Positions 10,651-22,301 are shown, counted from the stretch's first letter. The stretch is DNA of 64,000 nt from Saccopteryx bilineata (GCF_036850765.1 NC_089493.1:265782534-265846533), one strand, 5' to 3'. The notes: generated from the letters alone by a model not told the origin. Numbers and translations are program-made.

Positions 10651-12120
10651 CATACACAAAACCAGAAAAACAATGAGCATGATAATAACAATGAGGGGAT
10701 GTGTGATCTCTGCTCTGCTATACTGGTATGAGGAGTCCTTTGATAGTCCAAAGGCATGTTATCACGTATATTATCTTAGATGCAGAAAGACAACAGACAG
10801 GCTCAGTGAAGGTGGGGATTGACCTTTGTTGAGGAAAACACTGCCCTAGGACATGACATACTGCCTTGAACTGTTTTTAGTTAGAAAGTTTTAGTTTCAG
10901 ACCATCCTATGTGGCTACCTTTGGTCTCTGAATTTATACGGCTGCCATGTAGGCCTTGCCCGAGCTTGTCAGGTTTAGTTTGTGGCCCCTGTTTTTTCCA
11001 CAAAAGGCACTAGGGACATACGGGGAGGAACTGAATTGTCTGGTTTTAGGACAAGGGCTGGAGGGGCAGCTTTCTCCCAGACAGATATGCTGGTAGAGAC
11101 CATTGTTTCTTTGCTGATCTCTACCCCCAAAGAGCTGGTAAGTGGGTGCCATATCTGAGTCTCCATTAACCTGGCTGTTACTAGTCATCCCACCCTGGTG
11201 ATTCCCTGAGACCCTATCCCACCCAATGTGCAGGCCAGCCCAGCTTTTCCATACAAACGGCCCAACTTGGCTAATGCTCTGACTTTCTTAAAATCTCTCA
11301 GACAAGCAGCAGCTGGCCTCTGCATACCCCATATCTCTTGCCAAGTGGCCCTAGGCCTGGTACTAGTGGCAACCAACTTCATTTTGCATCTTGGCCTCTT
11401 TTGGGCATCTCCAAGTCCAGCACACGTAGTAGCCATCTGCAGATTTCTCTGTAGCTCATTTTGGCTGGCCCTAGGCAGGGCACAGGCAGTAGCTGACCTT
11501 GCACCTCCTGGGAGGCCTCACAGCCAGTGCACCTGGTAGACAGCTTTATTCCACACAAGATTACAATACAACCACCTGCACAAGTGACACACTCAAGGGG
11601 TGGAATCTGCAGGCACCCGAGCCCCACTGAAGCAAGTCCTCCTCCATGGCGTTGACCCTGAATAGCAGCTCCTATCCTGGAGTCTCAGCTGGTCTTTGCA
11701 GCTGATTGACTCTGGGATCAATCCCTCCCAGTGATGTGCCAACAGCAATCAAAGGTCAATGATAATAGGACAGTGCACCCCCCCCCACACACACACACAG
11801 GGGGCACACCTGCAGCACCCAGCTTGGGTCCCAGCCTGCCTGGAAATGAGTCCTGGCTTGAGGGACTAGGGCACCTGTGGCCATTCTTTCCTGTCCACAC
11901 TAAAGGTTAGCACTGTCTCCCTTGCGCGAGAGGAATGGAGGGGGCCCCAGGACACCACAGCCAGTATTGGGAAATCAGCTTTGGGCCTGTCCTCTGGCTT
12001 CAGCCTGGTGGCCCCTGGAAACATATGGCCTGTGGTCTTCCACCTTTAACTCAGCCTGGCACTCAGGTACCCATAAATCTCTATGGAACCCTTGTAGCAA
12101 TAATGTCATCGTGGTCTCTG
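10651..12120. other. GC-rich unassigned block with degenerate internal repetition
   Basis: About 10.9-11.9 kb is rich in 'GGCCCTAGGC' and 'AGTAGCNACC' style phrases that recur in loose units of 50-65 bp between 11340 and 11540. A short CA/C run lies at 11778-11802. No coding frame is convincing. It may be an old LTR or other repeat I cannot name. Confidence 0.35.
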
Positions 12121-12124
12121 GCAG

Positions 12125-12250
12125 GAGCAGCATTGTGGCACATAGCTGTGAGACTCCCAGTGAATCGCTTAACCTCTCTGTGCCTCAGTTTCCTCAAGTG
12201 GAATATGGGGATAATTCCTGCTTCCAAAGTTGTTATGAAGTGTAAACAAT
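12125..12250 (+). repeat. MIR SINE
   Basis: Sense MIR core: 'CTTAACCTCTCTGTGCCTCA' at 12168-12187, then 'GGGGATAATTCCTGC'. Confidence 0.85.
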
Positions 12251-12289
12251 AATCGTCGGCAGTTGTATAGAGTGCATACTGGTGTCAGA

Positions 12290-12455
12290 CACGTGCTGTA
12301 CTTAACCGCATTTAATCACCAACCCATGAGCTAGTTAGAGGTGACCTGAAACCCTAAATTAGGGAGAAGGAAACTGAAGCTCAGAGAAGAACATAGTTTG
12401 TTTAAGTTCACATTAACTGGTTGGCTGCAGAACTGGATCTGACGCAGCTACACTG
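12290..12455 (-). repeat. MIR SINE, antisense
   Basis: The reverse-complement MIR core 'GAAACTGAAGCTCAGAGAAG' lies at 12370-12389, with a diverged acceptor-side extension. The pair with the sense MIR just upstream forms a loose head-to-head arrangement. Confidence 0.8.
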
Positions 12456-13550
12456 CCCCCATTATTGAATGATATACATGAAAGTGTTGTATAAACTGTC
12501 AAGCGCTGTGCAAATATTCATTTGTTTTTATTTCCTCCTTGATGAAGTTCAGAGACCAGAACAGACCCTTTAACATGGGGAGCAGGTGCTTTTTTCCCCA
12601 CAACACCAGCTTGTAAGGATGGTGCAGGGGGTGGTGCTCAGATGCCCATGACCTCCGGACCTCCACAAGCTGCATTTCCAGAGGCTTAGAGCCTCGAGGT
12701 GTCTCTGTTCTACAACTGGAACAGGAGAGGCCCCAAGTGGTATCATTTCTTCCTCCAGGCTGGTTTTTCTCCTGCCCCTGCAGCTTCCCTGAGGTGCATC
12801 TACACCGCACCACACACGCACATGCGCATTCTGCTGTCCTGTGCATCTGTCCCGCAAGCCTGAGTGAAAGCCTTTGCTTCCTGGAAGGCCATTCCTCCTC
12901 CTGCGTGTTCATAGCTACCAAAGTCATCTTCCTTATCCTTTTGCTCAGATTAGTTCCCAGGAACCACACAGGAACAGCCTTTTGGGGCCAAAAGGAACCT
13001 TTACAGCTCATTTGGTCAAACAGCCCCATTTGGTTCATGCTTGGATTCTCTGCAGTGCCCCTGTCCAGGGCCTCAGCACCTCCAGGTACTTCATAAATCT
13101 CAAGTGAATGATGAGTATTGATGTTTGCCTCTTGGAGCTCATTTAAATCCTCTAGCCTCACTCCCAAAGTCCTTGAGCAGAATGCCCCATGCCATTGTAC
13201 CGTGCCCTTGGCTGACCAGCACAGCAGGAATGATTAGCAGCAAGCCCTCCAGGGCAGCAATCTGGGGACACATTATCAAGGAGGAGGTGGGGACATGGTT
13301 AGAATAGCTTTTTCTGTTTATGAGTTTTATAGCAGGTGTGTTTTGGAGTGCGCATGTATCATTATAGTCATGTCTATTAATGCCTCCTTAAACATTCCAA
13401 GGTCAAAATCCTGCTTAAACAACTAAAACTCTGGTCTCCTGGAAAATAGGAATATTCATTTCTTCTGGGCTACAGTTGTTTTTTGTTTTGGTGTTTTTTT
13501 GTTTGTAAAATGAGGGGGTTGCCCTAGATAAATCACTATCAAGCCTTTTA
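12456..13550. other. unassigned sequence; longest ORF rejected
   Basis: A 222-codon minus-strand frame (12499-13167) is the longest open frame in the window. Its composition is unlike a protein and part overlaps MIR/L2-type words near 13050-13110, so I treat it as chance. A MIR-like 3' phrase lies near 13508-13535. Confidence 0.4.
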
Positions 13551-13554
13551 AATT

Positions 13555-14720
13555 TACTCATGTAACAAGTATTTATTAAGTGGTAGCCATGAGAAGCCAT
13601 CGTGCCAGCATTGCTGGCATATGAGGTTGGTGGACAAGACAGGACCAGGTGCCACCTTCATGAGTCTGATGGGTGGATGGGGGTTCAGCATGTGATGATA
13701 GGCATGATGTGGCCATGAAGAAGAGCAGGTGCTGTGAGGTGAGTAATAGGAGAACTACCTGGTCTGAAGACAGCAGAAAGGGAAGTTCAAGCCAAGATCT
13801 TATGGAAGAGTTGGAATTAGCTACATCAGGAGGTCAAGAAGAACACTCCAGGCAGAGGGTGCAAAGAACAGAAGCTGGAGAAGATGCTGCTCATGCCAGG
13901 AATGGTGTGTGGAGTGCCTCTATGGTAGACAAGGAGGTTGATATGGGTCTTGAGGTGGTGCTGAAGAGACAGGGCAGATGCATGGGTCTTTCAGGCCCTG
14001 CTGAGAGTGTTTTGTTTTATCCTAAGAACAAAGGAAAACTTTCAAAGGATTTGAGGCTGAGAGAATCTTTTTAAGATTCTTCTGTCATGTAGTTGTGACC
14101 CCATAAATATTTGAATGAGGTAGTAGGATGCATTAAAGGGAGCCCTCACTGTAAAGAATGGGAGGGTGAGGATGGTGATTACAGAGACGGGAGAGAAGTA
14201 GATGGGACATTTAAAAGACTTGAGTTGCCAAGACTTTGCCATCGGTTAGATTGAAGAGGAGCATAGTAAAGGATTTATTCTTAGAATTCTGGCTTTGGCC
14301 ACAGCCGAAAGCTCGATGGTGTTACAGATTTGCAGGAATTGTCAGGAGTGAATTTGGAACATGTTAAGTCTGAGGTCACTGTGAATAATTTTGCTACATA
14401 GATGTGGAATCAGGGTGATGGAAGTTATTTTGGCATCTGGGTGAAATTGGAGGCATTGGGGAGGAGTCTCCCGAAGGAGAGTGTGCAGAGGATCAAGGGG
14501 AGGGATCTTCTTCTGCACTGAGGACCCCAACATTTAACACACAGGCTGAGAAGAAGAAGGAAGCAAAAATGAAGGGGAAATGGGACCAGGAAAGCTTGGT
14601 GCCATGGAGAACAAGGGAAGAGTTTCCTGAAGATCAGAGTATTAGCTATGGAAAACACTACTAAAAACACAAGCTCTGGTTAGATGGGAACTGAAGAAAA
14701 AGTGTTTGTTGGATTTTGCA
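13555..14720 (-). repeat. L2 LINE, long antisense fragment
   Basis: Over 1.1 kb follows the reverse complement of the L2 3' half in order: 'ACAAGTATTTATTAAGTGG' (about 13566), 'AACACTCCAGGCAGAGGGTG' (about 13842), 'TTTTATCCTAAG' (about 14016), 'ACATGTTAAGTCTGAGGT' (about 14359). It is the longest L2 in the window. The plus-strand frame at 13673-14074 is L2 antisense, not a gene. Confidence 0.75.
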
Positions 14721-15539
14721 AATGGACATTGTTGTTGAGGAGTTTGTGAAGTGAAGACAGTCTGTAAAGACAGATCTTTCAAGGAATTTGACTGGGAAAG
14801 AGGAGGGAGAGAGCGGGAGGTGAGTGTGAGGTCGAGGAGGGATTTTTTTTTAAGTTTAAAAATGTATAATCTAATAGAGAATGGTTGAAGTTACAGGACA
14901 GGGGGGGTATATCGGTTAGGTTCAATCAGTGAAGCAGAATCATTTGGAGATATGTGTAATAAAGGATCTGTTACAAAGAGTTGACCTTGCATAGTTAGAG
15001 TTGTGGGAACCCATTACCTTGTCTATGTGACTTTTTATCTCTGTGTCTAGTGCTGGACGTTGGAGTCCATAGACAGCAGTTGGGAAGGGAAGAGGGATAT
15101 GAAGTGGGGAAAGCAAGAAAAAGCTGGAACTTTAGAGGGTGAGCTAGAGCCTTTACGGATAGACTGGAACCTATGTCAATTTCTCACTGACTTCATTCCT
15201 CTAACTTCACTATTGAGGATATCATGCAGAATACTGTTCCTTTTCACAGACCAAAATATGCACCTGGCCCAGGAGTCAGAGAAGCTAGAACTGGAGGAGC
15301 TGTGGGCTTGGCTGCTGCTCCAAGCCAACCAGATGGCCGGGCCAAAAGACAAGTGATGGTGCACAAGAGCTGCAGCCATGTTTGGTGTCTTGCACTAATT
15401 TCCTGGACATAAAGGAACATGGCCTCTTCTTTATGCTTGTGTGCCAATTCTTGGGCAAAGTGTCTCATGCTAATTTGGAACTATATTATAAGGAAGGGAA
15501 TTCTGGGAAGTATAGTCCAATTTCGGTAAACTGACAGAG
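14721..15539. other. old unclassified interspersed sequence
   Basis: 14920-15000 and 15400-15520 ('GTGCCAATTCTTGGGCAAAG', 'GAATTCTGGGAAGTATAG') read like decayed mammalian LTR or LINE tails, but I cannot name the family. No gene is visible. Confidence 0.35.
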
Positions 15540-15990
15540 TACAAATCCATCATAGGAGATTACTTCATTTTTAAGCAAGTATTTATTAGCAGATCCAGGT
15601 ACTGTTTCAAGATCTATGTATACAATATAATTCAGAGTCCATCTTATAGAACTTAAGTTCCAACAGGGAAATCAGACAATAGCAAGTACATATATGATAT
15701 AATGCCAGATTGTGATAACTACTATTGAAAACAAAAAAGAAAGAGAATAGTGAGTGTTGGAGGTGGGGGGTTGGGGGAGAAGGAGGTTAGAGAAGTGATC
15801 AAGGGAAAGAATTTTTCAGGCTGAAAAAAACAATATATGCAAAGGCCCTGAGGCAAGAACAAGCTTTTTAAAAAACTGCAAGAATGCCAAATTAACTAGA
15901 GCAGAGTGAATGAGGCAGAGAGGGGTAGAAGATGTGGTTGGAGAGTTAGATTGCCACCAGATCATGTAGCATAGTCATTATCTAACCTAT
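15540..15990 (-). repeat. L2 LINE fragment, antisense
   Basis: The phrases 'AAGTATTTATTAGCAGA', 'CAAAGGCCCTGAGGCAAGAAC' (15840-15860) and 'CCACCAGATCATGTAGC' are the usual reverse-complement L2 3' words, in the expected order. Confidence 0.75.
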
Positions 15991-16107
15991 CCAGTGGTTC
16001 CCATGAAGATCTTACTTGGAAGTTTGTTCCTTTTTTTTTTTTTTTTACCTTACGTAGTAAACTGTCCCAGTGCTAAAAGCCTCTCCCTAGGAACATTTGC
16101 ATATTTT

Positions 16108-16463
16108 TTTAATTTTTTTATTTATTTTTTAAATTTTTTTATAGGGACAGAAAGAGAGTCAGATAGAGGGATAGATAGGGACAGACAGACAGGAACGGAG
16201 AGAGATGAGAAGCATCAGTCATGAGTTTCTCGTTGCGACACCGTAGCTGTTCATTGATTGCTTTCTCATATGTGCCATGACCACAGGCCTTCATCAGACT
16301 GAGTAACCCCCGGCTCGAGCCAGTGACCCTGGGTCCATGCTAGTGAGCTTTTTGCTCAAACCAGATGAGCCCGCGCTCAAGCTGGCAACCCCAGGGTCTC
16401 AAACCTGGGTCCTTCCGCATCCCAGTCTGACGCTCTATCCACTGCGCCACTGCCTGGTCAGGC
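16108..16463 (-). mobile_element. bat short-type SINE, antisense
   Basis: Starts with a T/A-rich tail, then the CT block in complement, and ends with the head complement ('CCACTGCGCCACTGCCTGGTC' near 16439). Flanks share GCATATTTT (16099-16107 and 16464-16472). Confidence 0.9.
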
Positions 16464-17126
16464 GCATATTTTAACATCAAAGCTGCCTGAGGCAATGGTT
16501 AACAGTTGGGGTAAACTATAGAACATAAAGCTTAAAAGGACAGCCTGAGGAATAAGATGTCCATGGGGGCTTTTAAAAACTCTGACATATTCCTATAATC
16601 CATGCAGAGCTGTTGGCTGTGTGTATGTTCAGAAAAGACTTGAGAAGGCAATAATCTCTCAGCTCTGACTGAAGCTCTGTGCAAGCAAGACAGGAAAGTT
16701 GAGGCAAAGTTATAACTGCCTGGCTGAGGCATGCGCCAATACACATACAAAGCCACCCAGCAAGGAGTGGGAGATCTACTGGTACTGTGAGATTAAAACC
16801 TGGAAATCTCTGTTTGATCATTAGCTGACCATTAAGTTAACTTCAATGGTCATCATGACATAGAATATAGGCCTTGCAAAATTAGTTCAGTGAAGTTCCC
16901 TAAATAAATAACCGCTGCAATAAGCAGCACTAGCAACAAATCCTATAGAGGGGGCAGAATCTGACTTCCAGAGTTGCCACATTATATTATTTGACACGTT
17001 TTTAACAAGAGTTATGAAACATGAAAAGAAACAATAAGAAAATATGATCCTATATGCACAGAGGAAAAATAAACTATAGCAACTGTTCCTGAGGAAGCCC
17101 AGAATCTAAAATTACCAAATACTTTA

Positions 17127-17307
17127 TTTTATTTATTCATTTTTTAGAGATGAGAGAGAGAGACAGAGAGAGAGAGAGAAGGGGGGAGGAGCTGGAAGCA
17201 TCAACTCCCATATGTGCCTTGACCAAGCAAGCCCAGGGTTTCGAACCGGCGACCTCAGCATTTCCAGGTCGACACTTTATCCACTGCGCCACCACAGGTC
17301 AGGCCAC
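17127..17307 (-). mobile_element. bat SINE, third type (CCTGTGGTGGCGCAGTGG head), antisense
   Basis: About 180 bp: T-rich tail, AG-rich block, then the reverse complement of the tRNA head ('CCACTGCGCCACCACAGG' at about 17281-17298). A perfect 15-bp duplication TTACCAAATACTTTA lies at 17112-17126 and 17308-17322. It is inserted in the L1M ORF1 region. Confidence 0.93.
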
Positions 17308-17632
17308 TTACCAAATACTTTAAATCGGGTATTTTACATGTGTTCAAAGAACTAAAGGAAACCATATCTAAAGAATGAAAGGAAAGTTTGAAAATAGAGT
17401 CTTACACAGAGATAACCAATAAATAGAAATTATATAAATGAACCAAGAAGGAAATTACTGAATTGAAAAGTATAATAATTCAAACAAACAAAATGCTGGA
17501 GGGAGATCAACATCAGATTTGAGCAGGCTGAAGAAAGAATCAGCAAACTTGAAGATAAGTAAGTTAAGATATTTGAAGAAACAATGGCCGAAAACATGCC
17601 AAATTTGATGAAGAAAAAACAGCTATTTATTA

Positions 17633-18614
17633 TGTTGGTCAAATAAGTTTGTAAATATGCTATATATGTTTGCTCGCTTATATTATAGTTTGCATTGGGT
17701 GTGGGGGACAGGCTGTAAGCAGGCAGGATTGTTATAGGCTTAGTTTTAAGACTAAGCTTTTCCCCACACCCTTGACTATTGCATGATAGCGGTGGTGCAT
17801 TCTCATGAGGAATCCCATCATGCCTCAGATAAGTGACTTTGATTAAGAGACTTCCTTGTTTGTATATTGGATTAAAGGCTTGGATTTCTACACCAGTGGT
17901 CCCCAACCCCTGGGCCGCGGACCGGTACTGGTCCATGGGCCATTTGGTAATGGTCCGCAGAGAAAGAATAAATAACTTACATTATTTCCATTTTATTTAT
18001 ATTTAAGTCTGAATGATGTTTTATTTTTAAAAAATGACCAGATTCCCTCTGTTACGTCCATCTAAGACTCACTCTTGACGCTTGTCTCAGTCATGTGGAT
18101 ACATTTATCCGTCCCACCCTAAAGGCCAGTCCGTGAAAATATTTTCTGACATTAAACCGGTCCGTGGCCCAAAAAAGGTTGGGGACCACTGTTCTACACT
18201 ATAAAATGGGGCAGACCAGGAGTTTGCTCTCTCTCTGTTCCTGAGATTAGCATTAGAGGGAAGAGCAGAGAAAGGCCACGTGGAGAAGAGGAGAAGAAGC
18301 CAAGATGGAGGAGTGCTGAAGGAGAAGCCAGTTTGTGCAGAGTTTGTGCTGAGAGAAGGAGATGGGGAACAGAGGTGAATAAGGCTGGTGAGCTAGAAAC
18401 CTTTGATTCTAGGAAACTCAGATAAGTCAGTGGCTTTGGGAGCCCTTAATGGAAAGGGAAGTGTTTTCCCACTGTGTGTATTTCTTGTCTGCTGGTGCAA
18501 AGTAGGATAAAGATGATGGTCCACAAGTTCTTGGGTCCGTTGTTTCATTACCATCTGTCCGAATCGAATGTGAACTAGGCAGCTGTGATGGTAGCCGTGG
18601 CTACTGGCTTTACA
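17633..18614 (+). mobile_element. solo LTR, split by a hAT element
   Basis: The segment interrupts L1M ORF1. With the nested hAT removed it is about 680 bp with TG...CA ends. It has an A/T-rich U3, a TATA box TATAAAA at 18200-18206, and a 'GCAGACCAGGAGTTTGCTCTCTC' start to R. The junction word ATTAT occurs at 17629-17633 and again at 18614-18618, so the exact 4-5 bp duplication is ambiguous. There are no viral genes; it is the residue of LTR-LTR recombination. The family is not known to me. Confidence 0.6.
17894..18191 (+). mobile_element. non-autonomous hAT element (nhAT)
   Basis: 298 bp with terminal inverted repeats CAGTGGTCCCCAACC (17894) and GGTTGGGGACCACTG (ends 18191). The flanking 8-bp duplication TTCTACAC is perfect (17886-17893 and 18192-18199). 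It has no coding frame. A second copy of the same family, in opposite orientation, is at 48371-48667. Confidence 0.95.
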
Positions 18615-18785
18615 TTATACATCTAAGAAACTCAATAAACTTTAGGATAAATATAAAGAGATCCCCATCTAAACACATCATAATCAAATTTTCCAAAGAC
18701 AGAGAAAGCAGCAAGAGAAAAGTGATTCATTATGTATAGGGGATTGATGAGATTAACAACTGATTTTTTATTTAAAAACAAAAAT

Positions 18786-19260
18786 GCCTGACCAGGCAGT
18801 GGCGCTGTGGATAGAGGGTCAGCCTGGGATGCTGAGGACCCAGGTTCGAAACCCTGAGGTCTCCGGCTTGAGTGCAGGCTCACCAGCTTGAGCATGGAGT
18901 TGCTGGCTTGAGTGTGGGATTATATACATGACCCATAGTCTCTGGCTTGAGCCCAAAGGTCACTGGTTTGAAGCCCAAGATCACTGGCTTGAGCACAAGG
19001 TTACTAGCTTGAGCAAGAGCTTACTTGTTAGCCAGAGCCCCCCACCCCCACCCCAGTCAATGCACCTATGAGAAAGCAATCAATGAATAACTAAGGTGCC
19101 ACAACAAAAAATTGATGCTTCTCATCTCCCTTCCTGTCTGTCTGTCCCTCAAAGAAGAATTGATGCTTCTCCCTTCCTGTCTGTCTGTCCCTGACCATCT
19201 TCTCTCTCTGTTTCTCTCTGTCTCTCTCTCACTAAAAAAACCAACCAAACAAAAAAAACA
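18786..19260 (+). mobile_element. bat short-type SINE with expanded body
   Basis: Head GCCTGACCAGGCAGTGGCGC, box B GGTTCGAAACC at about 18843. The body has about seven 'GCTTGAG/GCCCAAG' phrases instead of the usual three or four, so the copy is ~475 bp. The CT-rich 3' part is also locally duplicated (TTGATGCTTCTC at about 19112 and 19159). It is inserted in L1M ORF1 sequence. Confidence 0.85.
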
Positions 19261-19410
19261 TGGAGGCCAGATGCAGTGGGATGACATTCACAGTGACGGA
19301 AGGAGTAAAAGAACTGCGAACCAAGAGTTCTATATTTGATAAAAACTATCCTTCAAAAATGAAGAAATTCCTCAGTCTGAAAAAGAGCACCTTCAAAATA
19401 TTCACAGCTA

Positions 19411-19584
19411 GTCCTGGCTGGGCTCAGTTGGTTACAGTGTCATCTCGATATGCCAAGGTTGCAGGCTTGATCCCCAGTTAGGGCACATGCAAGAATCAAC
19501 CAATGAATGCATAAATATGTGGAACAACAAATCAGTCTCTCTCTCTCTTCCCCTTTCCCGTACTTTCTCTAAGAAATCAATTAA
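19411..19584 (+). mobile_element. VES-like SINE
   Basis: 'TCCTGGCTGGGCTCAGTTGG' head, 'AATCAACCAATGAATGCATA', 'GGAACAACAAATC', CT-rich 3' end. A perfect 16-bp duplication AAAATATTCACAGCTA lies at 19395-19410 and 19585-19600. The duplicated word belongs to L1M ORF2, which shows the order of insertion. Confidence 0.93.
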
Positions 19585-20810
19585 AAAATATTCACAGCTA
19601 ACATTACACTTAATAGTAAAAGACTGAAAAATGTCCCCCTAAGATAAGGAACAAAACAAGGGTGTTTGCTCTTACCATTCGTATTCAAGATTATACTAGA
19701 AGTTGTAATGAGATCAGTTAAACAAGAACAAAGAAATAAAAGGCACCTAGATTGGCAAAGAAGTGGTGAAACTATTTTTATTGGTTGATGACATGATTTT
19801 ATTTATGTACATAAGAAAACTGTAGAGTCCAACAAAAACAAAACAACCCGTGAAACCAATAAAGAGTCAAGCAGATTTAATTAGTATTAAACTAATAAAT
19901 GATCTTGCAAGATACAAGATCAGTATTTTAAGAATAAGTTGTATTTCTATATACTAATTCTGAAAAATCCAAAAATAAAATGAAGAATATAATTTTCATT
20001 TATAATAGCATTAAAAAGAATAAAAAATAGATAGATTTAATCAAAGATGTGCAAGACTTAACGTAAACACTGAAAACTGTAAAACATTGTTGAAAGAAAT
20101 TAAAGGAGAACTAAACAAAGGAAAGACATCTCGAGTTGATGGACCATAAGATTTAATTTTGTTAATGTGGCAATACTACCCTTATGATCTACAGATTCAA
20201 TGCAACTCTTATAACAATTTCGACTGCCTTTCTGCAGAAATAGACAAACTTATACTAAAATTTATATGGAAATCCAAAGGATCCAGATAACCAAAACAAT
20301 CTTGAAAAAGAACAAAGATGGTGGACTGATAATTCCCAATTTCAAAACTTACTACAAATCTACAGTTAATCAAGATAGTGTAGTACTGGCATAAGAATAA
20401 AAATATATAGATAGATCTGGAATTATCAATAGATTGTGTGTCCAGGAAGAAACCCGTATATTTAGGGTCAGTTCATTTTGACAAGGGCACCCAGACCATT
20501 TAATGGGGAAAGAATAATCTTTTCAACAAATGGTGCTCAGATAACTGGATCTCCATATGCAAAAGATGAAGTTGGACCCCGTCTTAATACTATATACAAA
20601 AAATAAACTCCAAAGAGATCAAAGACTTAAATGTCAGAGCTAAACCTATAAAACTCAGAAGGAAATATAGGTGTTTTAATGACATCACCTTGGGTCAAAC
20701 ATTTCCATCAAGGAAATTGAAACTCTCATACTTTGCTGATGGGAGTATAAAATGATGAATTCTATGTTATCTGAATTATGTATATCTCAACTTAAAAAAA
20801 AAAGATTATT

Positions 20811-21212
20811 GGCCCTGGCCATTTGGCTCAGCGGTAGAGTGTCGGCCTGGCGTGTGGGGGACCCGGGTTCGATTCCCGGCCAGGGCACATAGGAGAAGTG
20901 CCCATTTGCCTCTCCACCCCCACCCCCCTCCTTCCTCTCTGTCTCTCTCTTCCCCTCCCGCAGCCAAGGCTCCATTGGAGCAAAGATGGCCCGGGCGCTG
21001 GGGATGGCTCCTTGGCCTCTGCCCCAGGCGCTAGAGTGGCTCTGGTTGAGGCAGAGTGATGCCCCAGAGGGGCAGAGCATCGCCCCCTGGTGGGCAGAGC
21101 GTCGCCCCTGGTGGGCGTGCCGGGTGGATCCCGGTCGGGCACATGCGGGAGTCTGTCCGACTGTCTCTCCCTGTTTCCAGCTTCAGAAAAATACAACAAC
21201 AACAACAACAAC
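20811..21212 (+). mobile_element. bat long-type SINE with (CAA)n tail
   Basis: tRNA head at 20813, GC-rich body, 'GTTTCCAGCTTCAG' 3' end, then a (CAA) tail at 21195-21212. A perfect 11-bp duplication AAAAGATTATT lies at 20800-20810 and 21213-21223. The body is shorter than the 4.9-kb copy because one GC-rich internal unit is missing. Confidence 0.94.
21081..21115 (-). promoter_or_regulatory. CTCF-like core plus one damaged core in SINE
   Basis: The minus strand reads CCCACCAGGGGGCG at 21081-21094. The second copy (21103-21115) has lost one G (CCCACCAGGGGCG), which should weaken it. Confidence 0.55.
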
Positions 21213-21480
21213 AAAAGATTATTCTGGCTGCATGAGTGGGCTATAATGGAGACCGGGAGATCTAGTCTAGGGATGAGCTGATGGAGCACTAAGGCCCAAG
21301 GCGGTGACGGCCTTAAAGGTGAGAAGGCCCAGGACAGGAATCTGTTGAAGAGGCTGGCCTCAGCAGGAAGAGGCCCACCTGCCACACTAAGGCAAGAAGG
21401 GAGAAGGGATATGGGTACAGGAGCGAGCATTTTAGAAAATTGGGTCAGTCTTTTGGTTTGGTACATGAAGGATTGTGAAG

Positions 21481-22268
21481 CATTGTGAGCCGAGGATCCT
21501 GGGAAGCTTCAAATAGGTGTGGGCAAGCAGAGAGCATGGCTTTGGCTTCCAGGAAAGTCATGGGGCCCTGGGACTACATGAGCGCTGCTGGTCAGGGAAG
21601 CAGTCCTCTTACATTGTACACAACAGTGATTTTTGAGTTGGAATATGAGGAAACTTGAGAAATTCATTTTATCATTATGGCTCAATAATACAGGCCATAG
21701 CCTGGTTATAATGAATGTTTGTTTTATGAAATTAAAGTGACTGATTAGTCAAGAATTGGCATTGTATTTTACAATCACAATTTAATTTTGAATTGGGTAT
21801 ATGCCAATACATTAATAACAGAGTAAAAGGTAGAATTAATAATAATGAACTTTCATGGTTTAATTGATAGATTTTTTTTTTTATCTTCAGTGTCTCACTT
21901 GGTTTCTAGTAACCATGTGTAGTAAGTTTTATTATTTCCTCATTCATTTTATATAAGGATATGGAGACTTAGGAGTTAACACTTTTCTAAGCAGCCTGAA
22001 TCCAGGTCTTCTAAATCTCATGTTCTTTCCATTATTACCTCATGAATCAAGCAGAATACCTTTTCTATTTATTCAAATTCTCAGAGTATGTTGCCAAGGT
22101 ATCTTTTTCCAGAAAGTCTATTTTTGTGAAATACCTTTGATGCTTGCCCATTCTAATGTCTACTGAAAATAACATTTTTTTCTGTTTATATTAATGCTAA
22201 TTGTAGAAAATCTAGAAAAACACTTTAAAAATTCCACTATGTAGTTCTTTCTGATGTCTTCCTTAAAA

Positions 22269-22301
<33 letters not shown>

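Larger units (their letters stand above)
16475..20745 (+). repeat. old L1M element split by nested insertions
   Basis: Segments in colinear L1 order are: 5' UTR-like 16475-16830; ORF1 start and middle 16890-17111 and 17323-17628; ORF1 end 18615-18785 and 19261-19384; ORF2 reverse-transcriptase half 19385-19410 and 19585-20745. Recognisable phrases are 'GAGCAGGCTGAAGAAAGAATC' (17521), 'TTCTATATTTGATAAAAACTAT' region (19328) and 'CATTTTGACAAGGGCACCC' (20474). The internal part of ORF2 upstream of the RT is deleted. All frames are broken. Insertions inside it are listed separately. Confidence 0.8.
20750..21480 (-). repeat. probable L2 fragment, antisense, split by SINE
   Basis: If the SINE at 20811-21212 is removed together with one copy of its target duplication, the flanks read 'AAAAGATTATTCTGGCTGC', a common antisense L2 word. 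The right part (21224-21480) continues with L2-like words. The left limit against the L1M tail is unclear. Confidence 0.45.

Noticed and set aside
12499..13167. 222-codon minus-strand ORF, the longest in the window
   Set aside because: No domain, odd composition, repeat-like words inside, no promoter or splice context. Its length is within chance for 64 kb of six-frame sequence.
13673..14074. 133-codon + ORF with acidic, Glu-rich text
   Set aside because: It is antisense L2, whose purine-rich strand yields such frames.
18840..19200. Regularly spaced 'GCTTGAG' phrases, CRISPR-like at first look
   Set aside because: The spacers are not unique and the array is the body of a SINE; this is vertebrate nuclear DNA.
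20828..21466. 212-codon minus ORF
   Set aside because: It is a read-through of the long-type SINE in complement. The same peptide words recur in every long-type copy (for example near 5 kb, 34 kb and 61 kb).
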